A program made the translations under genes and the position numbers. The notes under the pieces were generated by a model. The model ran no database searches. It saw only the letters and a program-made list of their open reading frames with translations, and was not told where the DNA came from. This document shows positions 1 through 10,866 of a DNA stretch of 64,000 bases, piece after piece. The stretch covers positions 77,280,862 through 77,344,861 of the forward strand of contig NC_080584.1 in assembly GCF_029962835.1 (NCBI RefSeq), written 5' to 3'. The DNA is from Magnolia sinica. Taxonomy: Eukaryota; Streptophyta; Magnoliopsida; Magnoliales; Magnoliaceae. The number at the start of each line of letters is the position of its first letter. Positions within the stretch are counted from its first letter, which is position 1.

Positions 1-936
1 CAATTCAATTTAAAAAGAGAATGTGAGGAAAGCGATCTCATCCCAAATGTGTATTGCATTGAATTAAATGATGATAAGTATTGGGATGGGATTCGTGAGA
101 GCACAGTTCAAGATTTACTGGATTCAATATCATGTTTGACCCATATTAATGATCAAGAGGTTCAGGAAGTTGTCATCCATAGAAATTTACTCCACCTATC
201 TGACATGGCCAATTTAAGTATGGATGATGAGCCGCTTTTAACCGACCCTTCCAACCTTTGTGAAGTATGTGTAGACCACTCCCCTGAATTGAATAACGAA
301 ATGATTCAGGAGATGGACGAGTTGCTTGATATGACTCTAGAATTTAAAAACACCTAGTGAAGGCCACCATCTGATCTCTACACGTTTGACAATTCAATGC
401 CTCTATCGAGTAGCTTCAATGAACAGAGTATTCACATCAATGCTTCCCCTATTGATTTTCAATCTGTCTGTGCAGGGCAAGAGCAAAAGAGCATGCGTCC
501 ATCCACTTCTAGAGACGATGGAATCCTTGGGCAGATCATCACAAACTTTAATGAGGAAAATAAGTCACTCTCAGCTAAAATTTCCAACTCTTTGAACGAT
601 TGCTTGACACACTTTACTGATTCAAACGATCCCATGATAAAAGTAAAAGTGAATGACTCGCAAGACAATATCTCGATGGTTGTCACAGACCAAGCAAAGC
701 CTTACTCTAATGCCCATTCTCCCCTATATCCTAACTGTTTACTATTAAGGGGGGAGGAGCTAAAAATTGAACTGAAGTCTGAAACTTCGGACTGTGTTAA
801 GACTACATTACTTTCTGAAAATTTTTCTGAATTCTGTTTACTTATAGTCTCTGATTCACTATGGAGTACTAACTTTGAAACTTTTTCTGTCACAGGTGAA
901 TTATATATACTTTGGATACCTCAGGCAAATCAATGA
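1..936 (+). pseudogene. Degenerate ORF in the 3' part of an Athila-like retrotransposon, cut by the window edge
   Basis: One reading frame is open from base 1 to a TAG at 355-357, followed directly by TGA, and resumes in the same frame to 936. The translation is acidic and Ser/Asn-rich and I recognise no domain. No ATG is needed at the left edge because the frame is already open there. The tandem stops suggest a decayed ORF rather than a working gene. It lies upstream of an LTR (2296-4419) and of a sequence resembling the post-pol spacer of Athila/Tat elements, so I infer it is the extra (env-like or unknown) ORF of that element. It could instead be an unrelated gene fragment. Confidence 0.35.
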
Positions 937-2295
937 CAAATTTTTGATGAGGTCCATAAATTTCTCTGGACATTCATGCTCAAAGGTATCCAAGCCTATT
1001 GTAAAAAGGGCTTTTAGATGATCTTATTGCGAAACCTACTAAGAAATTTATTCAGATATTGGCCGGAAGAGGAGCCTTGCAACATGACTGAGTAGCTTTT
1101 TTCTTGCTTTCATAGGACTAGGGTAGTTTGTTTTATGTCGTTCTAGGATAGTCGGCTTTATGCCGTTAGGTTAGTTTGCTTTCTAAGTTATTTTAGGATA
1201 AGTTGTTTTCATTGGTTTCACTCTTGTGCTGACCTGCTCTCATGCTAATATCTCTTTGGAAAGGCCGTTCAATTTCCTCGTGAGGTACTATGTTTCCATC
1301 ATTTCTCTTTTACTTTCGTTGTTTCATGTGCATTACATACTTATTTCTTTTACATTGAGGACAATATAGGTTTCAGGTTGGGGATGGGAGATTAGATTAC
1401 CTAATCAATGTTTTCTCAGTGCTGAAGAAAATTGTGAAATTTTTTTAATTTTTTTCTGGAAATTCTTGTGAATTCGAAGTGATTTTGACGGTCATATTTG
1501 ATTTAGAATTATAAGATACTTAATGTTGGTAATTTATGACTCTTGGATTCAACCATCTGTTAGATTTCACAGTTAAGTTTAAATTGTTAATTCATTATTA
1601 GAAGTTTTAAATATTGATTGAGTCATGATTTCACATGTCACACCTAGCGTACTCATTATTGCTTCAGTTCGATATTGAATTATTAACCGGTTAATCACTA
1701 GGCATGGAAGGAGCTAACCTAGGGAATTAGTCCATCATGTTCACTGAAAAAAAAAAAGAACGAATACCCAGCTAAAAAACAATTGTTTTCAGAAAGGGTT
1801 GGGTGAATGGTCTTCACCATGGGTTTGCTCCCTATAGGTGAGGGTTCGTTTCTCCTCTTTGGCTTTACCTTTAAAAGATTGACATAACGTGAAAGTCATC
1901 GATGGAAAAATTAAAAACTAGAAGAATAAAAAGGCTGAACTGTAAGGCAAGTTTTGGTTTAGGTTATGGTTATCCTAAATGCTCTTGTGATTATCAACGT
2001 TATCATGAAATTAAAGAATTGAGTTTTTGATTGTGATAAGTCGAGATTACACTTTTCACCCATGGAACTCGATGTTTAAGATTATTTTAATCAATGGATT
2101 AATACTTTGAACTTGATTATAAAGGTTACTGTGCGCTTAAGTCCAGGAGAAATTAATGCCCAATATTCATGAATCTTAGAATTCTATTGATACATTATTT
2201 CTCAAAAATCACTCGGTTTTATAGGAATTGTCCCGAAATTCTTAAATTATTTTTCGCATACTTTGCTTAGGACTAGTAAAATGCTGGTTGGGGAT
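937..2295 (+). mobile_element. Post-pol spacer of the Athila-like element, ending in a polypurine-like tract
   Basis: No coding potential is visible. The stretch around 1356-1392 (CATTGAGGACAATATAGG followed by a G-rich run) resembles the conserved 'ttgaggacaat ... tgtgggg' spacer motif of Athila/Tat elements. A second G-rich tract (GGTTGGGGAT, 2286-2295) sits directly before the LTR start and could be the PPT used for plus-strand priming. The rest is AT-rich and degenerate. Family assignment rests on remembered motif resemblance, not alignment. Confidence 0.4.
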
Positions 2296-4419
2296 TGTAT
2301 TAAGGGTCAAATATTGCATATTAGACCCCAGTTATTACCTGATTTTACGAACATGATACTGTTTAACGACCTATTTTAATCGTGTTTGTGTTATAAGGTG
2401 TATTTAAGAGCCTGGACCGAAAAAGGGTATTAAAAGCATAAATTTAACACTCATAAATCACCAAGGAAAGGGACAGACCCGAGGGGATCGAGATTAAAGA
2501 ATTTACGTGCCAAATATCAAAGAAAATCATGTGATCAACGATGAAGAGGCCTGAAAATCGTTCAGATTGTAAATTCATAGGGTTTCCACTATCCGTTTGG
2601 CTCGAAACTTTATATATAGGCTGAGGATCATAAATTAACCGTACATGTTAAATTTCAGCCATTGTATCCATGTGAAAGTGACCCAATGGAAAGATCAGAC
2701 CATAAATCAGAAATATGGGGCCCACCTGATATCTGGATATGCTTCAATTTTGGTCTCAAATCCTTTAAACAAGTGACACATCAAATGGACGGAGCGGATT
2801 TTTCATGTACATCACCGTGGGACCACACAAGCGACGCGTGTGCACAGCGTGTACATGACCGGACGCGCATCGGATGCCACACTCAGTCAAACAGCAGTTG
2901 ACCCGCGCCCTCTCTCTCTCTCTCACGCAGCCAGCCTGGTCGGATGGGTTTCGATTGTGGGGCACACCCATCGTCAAAAAGGACGATCTGGACCGTCCAT
3001 TATGTCCAGGGGATGGTTATGACCCTTTTCAAGGTTTAATTTTGGCCCCATACATACGGACACACATGGATCGCTAGAAAATGCAGGATGAATGATGATT
3101 TGGTTTGATACAGTGGATCGCACCAAAACCCAATAAAAACCACTCCTTCCCAACTGGTTTTTCACCAGGAATCCAATTAACGTGTCGAATTTCTCATAAA
3201 ACATCAATATGGGGCCCACCGATCACGTCAGCGCAGCCTCGTGCGCAAGCCTACCCATGTCCGTGGAAAACCGGATTTCCAGGCGGTTATGGCCCACTAT
3301 CTTTGATCAGATGCAAGATCTGGACCATCCATCGTGTAGAGCATCTAAAAACGTCTCAAGTGAAAGTGTTTCTTTGGAAAATGAGCACGGAAAGTGGTGC
3401 TGTTTTTGTGTGTCTTCTTGGCTATGTAAAGAGGTTAGGTGAAAACTTTCTTGGCCGACTTACGTACTCTACCACCTTGGGCATTCTCCCGGCCGACCAA
3501 CATCTATAAAAGAGAGGGAGAGAGGATGTGGAGAGCATCTTAGGGCAGCCATAGAGGCTAGAACGTGTAAAGATGGAAAAGAGAGCAAGATCAGCATGGA
3601 CCGGACATCTTAGAGGAGTTCTTTCTTTTCTTCCTTTTTCTTATTTTTTGTTATGTTCTTGAGAATATTTTAGTCTAATCATGTCGGTGATTGGTTAAAC
3701 CTCTTAGCTACGGCTAAGAGGTGAAGCTTGTAGTATGATGAGATTGGTTCTATGGCTTTGACTCACGTTACTTGAACTCTCTTTTATTATAGTTTGATTA
3801 ATAGAAATGCTTTCAGTTTTTAATGGTTTGTTGTGACTTAAATTATAATGGATCTACAATAGCTTTGAACATGTTCTTAGCATTATGGGGATTATGACTT
3901 TGGGAACCCTGTTGTTCACTATCGTCTCCTGGGCATGGTTGGATGATGGAACCCTTCCTAACATTCATATATCTCTTAGATTGGTTGTGGATTGGTTAAA
4001 TTTTGTTGTTTGCCTTGTCTCATGGGCATGATTTTGTGATAGAATCAATTCTAATTCTCATACTTATCTTTTATTAAAAACTATATCAAAGAAAGTTCAA
4101 ATTTAGATTTTTAACATATTATCTTCCATCTGGATGAAGATAGGACTCTGATTCCAGTGGTGTTTATGAATCAAGCTTAGATCTCCCTGATCTCCACAAG
4201 TGGATCCTTAGCACCCTAGTTTCCTACCTTTGAATTTCACAAGTCTTAGTATAATAATTCATTATTATTCTCTTAAAAACCTCTGATTTAGATTATATCT
4301 TTTTCTAGTTCTAGTTCTAGTTACGTTCAGATTACGTAGAAGATTCAGTCCTTGTGGATTCGACTTCAGTTTTACCAAGATTATTACTACATCACAACCC
4401 TATACTTGGGGTGTGAACA
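2296..4419 (+). repeat. 3' LTR (about 2.1 kb) of an Athila-like Gypsy element
   Basis: The block starts TGTATTAAGGGTC after a G-rich PPT-like tract and ends ...GGGTGTGAACA, so it has TG...CA ends. A TATA box (TATAAA, 3505-3510) precedes a transcribed-looking stretch. The last 80 bases (TGTGGATTCGACTTC ... TTATTACTAC ... CCCTATACTTGGGG) resemble the U5 end of many Athila/Tat LTRs. The U3 part (about 2650-3480) contains GGGCCCACC-type host repeats. The 5' LTR lies outside the window, so boundaries and TSD cannot be confirmed. Confidence 0.5.
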
Positions 4420-4436
4420 AGCAAAATTAAGGCCTA

Positions 4437-4775
4437 ATATCTAAAGCTCAAGTGAACTGCACCACATGAAACAATGGGGATTAATTAAATGCCTACCATT
4501 GAAAGCCTCCTTAGGGCCATAAAAGTTTTGGATTAAGCTTGATATTTTTGTTTGCCCTTCATCCAAGTCCATGTAACCTCGTGAACATGTTGGATGACAA
4601 ATAAACATCACTCTTGGCCCTAAGAAGGTTTCAATGGTGAATACCATTATCCTCATTGTTTCCTATGGTGTGGCTCACTTGAGCTTTGGATATGCTCCAA
4701 TTTTGGGTCCATGCCCTAAAATGACTAGCAAAGTGGGTGGACAGTGTGGATAAATCACATACATCATTTGTGAAT
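4437..4775. repeat. Foldback MITE, left-truncated copy (GGGCCCACC family)
   Basis: Starts inside the left arm (CTAAAGCTCAAGTG) and runs through the conserved loop (TTGGATGACAAATAAACATC) into the full right arm (TTTCCTATGGTGTGG, CTTTGGATATGC, GTGTGGATAAATCACATACATCAT). The left outer arm is missing, so no TSD can be found. Confidence 0.6.
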
Positions 4776-4929
4776 GCCACTGGTTCGTGACACTATGTAG
4801 TTACATGGTGTTGGGGTCACCATGCATCCGCATCCAGGGCATGTTAAATGTGGCTAGCTAGACCTTTTGAACTGTCCATTGTTACTTAATTGTCGCATGT
4901 CTACAGAATCCTTGATCGGTCATTTAGCA

Positions 4930-5330
4930 GGTCCCACTGTCCATTCATTTTGATAGATCATTTTAAGGTACGAGCACAAAAAAGGAGGCATATGCTTGAG
5001 TGGACCACACCACGGGAAACAATCGTGACAATGACGCCTACCATTGAATCCTTCCTAGGACCCATCATGGTGTTTATTTTCCATTCAACTTATTCATAAG
5101 CTCACATAGACCTATACAAAGGGAAATCATGAATATCAGCTTGATCTAAAATTTATGTGGCCCCTAAGAGGGTTTCAACGGTGAACGTTCAATCTCCATA
5201 GTGTCCTATGGTGGGTCTACTTGAGCCTTTGATCTGGCTCGTCTTTTTATTTATGCCCTAAAATGAAATGTCCAAATGGATGGAACACTACTCTATAAAT
5301 GGAGCAGACATTGAATGGGATGATTAAAGC
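4930..5330. repeat. Foldback MITE copy (GGGCCCACC family), diverged
   Basis: Left arm features (GTGGACCACACCAC, CCTACCATTGAATCCTTCCTAGG) and right arm features (GGTTTCAACGGTGAACGTTCAATC, TGCCCTAAAATGAAATG) occur in the same order as in the other copies. It is noticeably diverged and its outer ends are unclear. Confidence 0.55.
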
Positions 5331-5340
5331 CATCACTTGC

Positions 5341-6461
5341 ATGTAGATGATTTTACAATATTGAAAAGAAATTTTGCAGTGGTTCGCACGCAGTTGTCAT
5401 TGTTTGTGGGTCGAATCTAGACCATTGATGCATTTTCATTTAGAACCATATACTGTTGTAGATATGTTGAAGCAAAACCATTTACTAATGAATATGTTAA
5501 GGCTCACGAATTTTTTCCATTTGACACCCCACTCAAAACGAGAATAAATTACTTTTCAGCTTTTAGCCAATCTTTGATAAAAACGTCTCTAAAAGAAATC
5601 AAGACCTAGTGAAAACTATGTGAATTGGGCATGATACATTTCGATAAGTCAAAGGTATAACTGATGGACCATGTTTATAGATCAAGGGCTCGTCCAATTC
5701 AATTTGGATTGAATTGTCCAGACCCTCAAAAGACTTAAAGCACGCACCACTTTGATAAAAACCATCTTTGTCCAATCTAGAAGGCCTTAAAATTTTGAAT
5801 GGGTCAAACAGTATAAGGTCCGTTTGTTCAACCCAAAAAGGATTAATAGGCAAGATTGGCGGGCCCATAACTTAATAAGATATCAGTCGAACTTTTGGAA
5901 TACTTGAAAATTTCGGTCACGCACAGCTTCAATCAGGCCACAATTTTCAAACTTCAATGGTAGGAAAATCCAAATAGATTAAGTTCAAATAATCCCCAAC
6001 GCCTTCTAAAGATAGCCAATAGGAAGCAAATCGAGGTTGTATATCCTGGCTTCTGAAAACCTAGAAATCCTTCCTACATAGCAACTAATGCATAAAAAAG
6101 GTAAGGACCGTCTAGAGAAAATAGTTATCCCTTGTCCATAGACTCTCTTTATTTTATAGCTAGGGCCGACAATAGGAAAAAAATAAGCATATAGCCTATA
6201 AACATACCTTGAAGGGTCTTTATGTAGATCTATATAAACCGCACGAAAACAGGCCTTTGGGGCAGTTAACATTCATGTTGGTAAGGAGCTTATCGGAATT
6301 GTGAGATAGAAAAACACATTGGGAAGGGTTTTCTAGGGCTTTGGGGTGTGCACGGTGCAAGTTTGGTGCCCAGCTGAAGTCCTAACTACACCAAGACTCT
6401 GCCTGACTCAAAAAACAATTACCATCAACGTTGCTAAAAGACAAGAATATGGTTAGAATCA
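5341..6461. other. Intergenic, no supported feature
   Basis: AT-rich sequence with no long ORF, no paired terminal repeats and no RNA gene that I can see. ORFs on the - strand at 5599-5868 and 6006-6272 lack recognisable domains and are best read as chance. Confidence 0.5.
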
Positions 6462-6478
6462 AGGACATTCAACAATCT

Positions 6479-6662
6479 ACACCCTGATCTATAGCTCAAG
6501 TGGTAGACTTAGTGAAAGATATCTCATTCAACACTGAGGTCTTGGTATCAATTCCCTAGTGGGGGTGGCTAACAGTGAAGTGTGAATTGACAGTGGGTGT
6601 ACTACCAAGCTAACTGAGAAAAAAAAAATAAAAAAACAAAGAAAAAGAAAAAAAGAAAAAAG
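6479..6662 (+). mobile_element. tRNA-derived SINE with 17-bp target site duplication
   Basis: A box-A-like stretch (GCTCAAGTGGTAGAC, near 6494) and a box-B-like stretch (GAGGTCTTGGTATCAATTCC, near 6537) are followed by a tRNA-unrelated body and an A-rich tail (6619-6662). Flanking direct repeats AGGACATTCAACAATCT (6462-6478) and AGGACGTTCAACAATCT (6663-6679) match at 16 of 17 bases. This is the expected product of LINE-assisted target-primed insertion. Strand follows the A-rich tail. Confidence 0.8.
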
Positions 6663-6679
6663 AGGACGTTCAACAATCT

Positions 6680-7357
6680 CTGTTGCAGAAAAATGGTGTC
6701 TAGTTTTATCTTTTTCATTCCATGTCTCAAATTAATGTACATCCCACTCCACTCATTTTAAAAACATCGTCATCACACACTTAACTCTTTTAATTACCTC
6801 TGTATAATCCTCCTTTCTTAACGACACTCTCCCTATTATTTTTATTTTTCTACTCAGGGGTTGAAACCCTGTGTGGTAAGGTTAATTAAGTGCTACTCAT
6901 TTCCTATATGCTTATTTAGTGGTTAAACTCTGCATAGTACTTATTTCCTTCTTTGCCTACTTGGGATCTTAAATCAGATAGAGTAAATCTAGACGTGACA
7001 TTAATGGAGTTTCATAAAAAATAATTTTAAAAACCAATAAAACTGCGAAGTATATACACCGTATACAAGTGTAGGCAGAAAATGGTACCTAAATTCTTTC
7101 TTTTTTGTCACCGGAGTCCTTACTCAAAATCTAAATTTTAAACTAATTACATCACATATTTAAGTAGGAGAATCTTTTGATTTAGTATCTAGTTGACCAT
7201 GTTGGCAACTTTAAACCAGCTGCATTTCACATATGACTTAATCCCACGCTCCAAAGAAGTGGAGGTGCTGCTGGCGCAGGGAGTTCACAGGGATTTTTTT
7301 CATGGGTAGCTCATTCAAGGTAGATCGAGTCATATGAACAGTTATGATCACTGAATC
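6680..7357. other. Intergenic, no supported feature
   Basis: Left flank of the Retand-like insertion. AT-rich, no ORF or repeat structure recognised. Confidence 0.5.
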
Positions 7358-7362
7358 ATAGC

Positions 7363-7904
7363 TGTTGATGCAAATATCTGGTTCGTCCTCTTAGACCTTT
7401 GTATACCTGCACAGAGAGAGGACAAAGGAGACCCTGGCTTGAGCAGGGGACCCTCCGATGCCAAAGTCAGGCCTGGATTCTGGGTCTAAGTGTATTGAGG
7501 AGTTTTTAGAGAGAATTCTTTTCGTACCTTTCAAGGTGACCGGGGTCCCTCTTTTATAGCTGCTGGGGCATTTAATCGCACGAGGATTCTCTTCCTGATA
7601 TTGTGCACGGGATCTTCTCCTGGTATCACGGAGATAGGATCGTGCCCATCTCGAGCCTTCATCCGATCCCGTGAGCTTCAGGGTCGGAGATCTTATCCCA
7701 AGATATCCGGGATGAGGCTTGATCTTGCGATGGTCGATTCTGGTAAGGTGGTCCGCCCGACGCATGCCCGGAATGCTGATGAGTCGTCCGAACCGACTCA
7801 ACCTTTGTCTCGGTTTAGCGAATCATGCCTCGGATTTGACACATCCTTTGGTGACCCGAGGCATTAAGTCCGAGTCTGCGGACTTGTATTTTTTGTTCCC
7901 AACA
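7363..7904 (-). repeat. 3' LTR of the Retand-like element (left copy)
   Basis: Begins TGTTGATGCAAATATC and ends TTGTTCCCAACA on the + strand. Aligns without gaps to 16404-16945 (constant offset 9041). A minus-strand TATA box (CTATAAAAG) lies at about 7551-7559, shortly downstream of a GC-rich stretch, and is the likely LTR promoter. Confidence 0.93.
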
Positions 7905-7917
7905 GTAAGCCCCCCTA
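7905..7917 (-). other. Polypurine tract of the Retand-like element
   Basis: On the - strand this reads TAGGGGGGCTTAC immediately before the 3' LTR start TGTTGGGAAC, the position and composition expected for the plus-strand primer. Confidence 0.7.
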
Positions 7918-8129
7918 CTCCGTGTGTTTCATATGACACTTAGGAGTAGCGAGTTTTGAGTTGGTTCACAACCCAGTCCGAGACAGTAGGTAGTCATTTA
8001 ATGCGTTCCGTGTCCCCTTTGACGGGAGGCGGTTCGGTTCCTGACATCGCATGCGCCGTCAGCCCTCAAATCGCTCATCCCGCCAATGAGGGTTGGACAC
8101 GTAGCAAGGGCATTATTGTCGTCGGTCGA

Positions 8130-8220
8130 CGAGCGCCACGTGTCGAGTGGGGGAATCGATGCAGGCGTCGAATCATTTCCCCATTAATTACTTTCGCCGT
8201 ATGGCAATCTTATAAATTGG
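8130..8220 (+). promoter_or_regulatory. Putative promoter of the antisense gene: G-box plus TATA
   Basis: A perfect G-box core (CCACGTGTC, about 8136-8144) lies about 70 bp upstream of a TATA-like TTATAAATT (about 8209-8217) in a relatively GC-rich stretch inside the element. The aORF ATG is at 8396. Spacing and order fit a plant RNA polymerase II promoter driving + strand transcription, opposite to the LTR promoter. Function is inferred. Confidence 0.45.
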
Positions 8221-8395
8221 TGGGGGTCCCGCATTTTGAACTTCTATTGCCATTCCTACTTTTCATTCCCTTTGGAGCCTTCTCAGTCTTTCATTTTCTT
8301 CCTTTCCTCTCTCTTAACCGTCAGCGCTTCCTTCCGCCATTTCCGTTTTCCTTTCTCCCTCCGGTGAGTTTCTCCTTCCTCTTTATTAGGTAATA

Positions 8396-10701
8396 ATGGC
8401 GGATAGGGGTTCTCGAAGTCCCCAGGGGGGAGCTTCCGGAGACGAAGGTGAAGTGCAACGTTTTTGGAATGTTGCGGAATCGCCTTCCTTACTGACGGAG
8501 ATAGCAGTGGATGCCAACGCTGCTTTTCTATCTGAGAGAGTCACTGAAGCTCCGGCGGAGCGCCTTGCTTCCGTTATTCCTTCTCGTGGTGGTTCGTCTT
8601 TATTAACTCGCCCGGGAAGGCCTAACTTTCCAAGGGGCATGGAAGAAGATGAGGAGGAAGAAGATGAAATGTTGATTACCGAGGGAACCTCTGATCCAGT
8701 TCCTGTCGATGAATCGGCGCACGCCGAGTCTGAAGGAGAAGGATCGGGGGAAGATTTAAGCGGTCCGGTTCCCTCGGTTTTAACTGAGGCGGACTTAGAC
8801 AGAATCTGAATCGGGTATCACATCCCCGAGTCGGTCATCACCTATCTCCCCCGTCCGAATGACTTGCCAGATCACCCTCCTGCTGGGGCGGTCGCGATTT
8901 ACCAAGTTTCAATGCAATACGGCTTGCGTCTGCCCCTTCAGGCCATCATCCGGGGAGTTTTGTCTCGCATTCAGATTGCCCCGGGGCAGATAGTCCCAAA
9001 TGGGTGGAGGAACTTATTCGGGTGTGCGGTGTTGTGGGCCGAGATGGAACAGCCACCGCTTACAGTCGACGAATTTCTCCACCTGCACCAAGTGCGAGTG
9101 AATCCGAACTACCCTGGCTTCTACATCTTCGCTGCTTGGCGAGGCGGAGGTGGTTCCCTGATAACTGACCCTCCCACTTCCAACAAACATTGGAGAGAGC
9201 GTTGGTTTTGGGCATGTGGTCGCTGGGAGACGGATGAGTCCGGGTCTTGCGAGGCTCGTGTTCCTCGGACATTCCAGAGATCAGGTGACTTGGGTCTTCT
9301 CTCTCTCGCCCTTTTTCATTTTTTGTAATATTCTGAGTCTGAAGGGCTGGTGTCTGGCAGATATTCCGAAGAAGCGGCCGAAGCTCGGCTCTAGTGCCTC
9401 GGCTCGGATCAAAGAGTTGAGGACGTTGGATCCGGCGGATAGGTCTTGGAAGGTGCTTTTACAGCCGGAACGCCTTCATCTTGCAGGTCTAGACTCGGAA
9501 GTCACAGGTAATTGAAAATGTATCTTCTGAGTTTTCCGAATTTCCCCTGACTTACTTCGTCGTTTTTTTTTTTTTTTTTTTAGATCTGCCCGAAGCCCGT
9601 CCCAATCTCAGGACTGTTCACGAACCGGCTCCCTCAGAAATGACTGGAGCTCGTCCTCCCCTTAGGGCAGTCACGAAGTTGAAGGCTCCTCCGCGGTCAG
9701 TTCTTCTGTCGGAGCCTCGGCCGCCGAAGAGGCAAAGGGTGGTGCGGAAGGAGAAAGAGCCAGCGAGTTCTTCTGCCCCTTCCGTCGTCGTAATTCCCGA
9801 CCCGGAAGAAAGGGCGGAAGAGACGGCGATCGCTGCCTCGGAACCTCAGGGGGCACCCGACTCGGTACACGTTGAGACGGATGTTCCGAGACAGGAGGAA
9901 GAGACCAGGGCCGCGTCATCGAGAGGGGAAGGTGAGACGAGGACCGCATCCTCCAGAGGGGAGGAGACGAACTAGGAAGGGCCGTCTTTCCTGCAGCAGG
10001 TGGTATCGGGGATGGTTCCCTGGGCCTTAGCCCACGGGAGCGAAAGAGAGTTCGTGAGGCTCTACAACGCTCCGCCATCGCAAACCGTCGGCCATGCAGC
10101 AAGGGTGCTTTTTGAACTCGCTCCCTGCTTGATTAAGGCCAGCAAGGAGCTATCCTCGACTCATCGGCTGCAGACTCTTCTGTCGGAAGCCGAAGGGCGA
10201 CGCGAGGAGGCCGAAATCCGGGTCGGCGTCCTGACAGGCGAGGCGGCCCTTGCCCGGAAGGCTGCCGAAGATGCGGGAGCAGAGGCGGCTTCCTCCAGAA
10301 GAGCCTTGGATGAAGCGAAAGCAGAGGTTGCTCGGGTACTGGCTCTTCTCTCCGAAGCTGAAGAAGAGAACCGGCGAGTTCTCGCAGTTCATGCTTCGTG
10401 CGCAGATCACTTAGCTCGGGCTAAGCTTGAGGCGGCGGAGCATATTCAGCAGGCTGACGAGAAGATTCGGGAGGCTGAGAAGGCTAGGGACCAAGCCGTC
10501 CAAGCTTTCCTTGAGTCGGCGGAGTTCGAGGACGAGATGGACCGCTTGTTCCAAAGCGGATATCTGGAATGCGCCAAGGATATAAAGAAATCTTTTCCTG
10601 ACCTTGACCTTTCAGAAATCGAGGGTGGAGCAGCCTCGGAATCCGAGAATCCGGACGCCGCTACTGAAAACACTGCTGCTGGGGACGAGGCCGGTGCATG
10701 A
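8396..10701 (+). pseudogene. Antisense ORF (aORF) of the Retand-like element; 'putative gypsy-type transposon' domain protein, 3 exons, two nonsense codons
   Basis: Proposed exons are 8396-9284, 9361-9507 and 9584-10701, with GT...AG introns (9285-9360 and 9508-9583). Both introns are phase 1 and the joined frame continues through all three exons. The product would be about 715 codons: an acidic Ser/Glu-rich N-terminus; a globular part (8864-9280) with the pattern YGLRLPLQ, VLSRIQIAPGQIVPNGWR and a Trp-rich tail, resembling the plant-only PF04195 (Transposase_28) family; a Lys/Arg-rich linker; and a long Ala/Glu coiled coil (about 10140-10520). Two in-frame stops, TGA at 8807-8809 and TAG at 9973-9975, break it. 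The TGA is one C-to-T change from CGA. It converges tail to tail with pol, only 165 bp apart. Family recognition is from memory; the splice model is mine. Confidence 0.7.
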
Positions 10702-10866
10702 GGACAGTTACCAGGGCCCTTTGATTTTTTTTTTCTATTTGCTTTGATGTATTCACACATTGTATTTGCATGTGTTTTGATGAATGAAAGAAAAATGCTT
10801 AACTTTATTCATTTGACTTGGCTTTAATCTTTCTTAGTTCAGAGTCTTTAAACATTGAGTACCGAG

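Noticed and set aside
7601..7867. Open frames in both LTRs (e.g. 7391-7801 -, 7601-7867 +, and 16432-16842 -)
   Set aside because: They recur in both LTR copies with the same substitutions as the surrounding DNA. They lie over promoter/terminator sequence and have no domain.
10150..10760. Open frames on the - strand at 10150-10410 and 10446-10760
   Set aside because: Shadows of the Ala/Glu coiled-coil frame of the aORF on the + strand; no domain, and composition mirrors the real frame.
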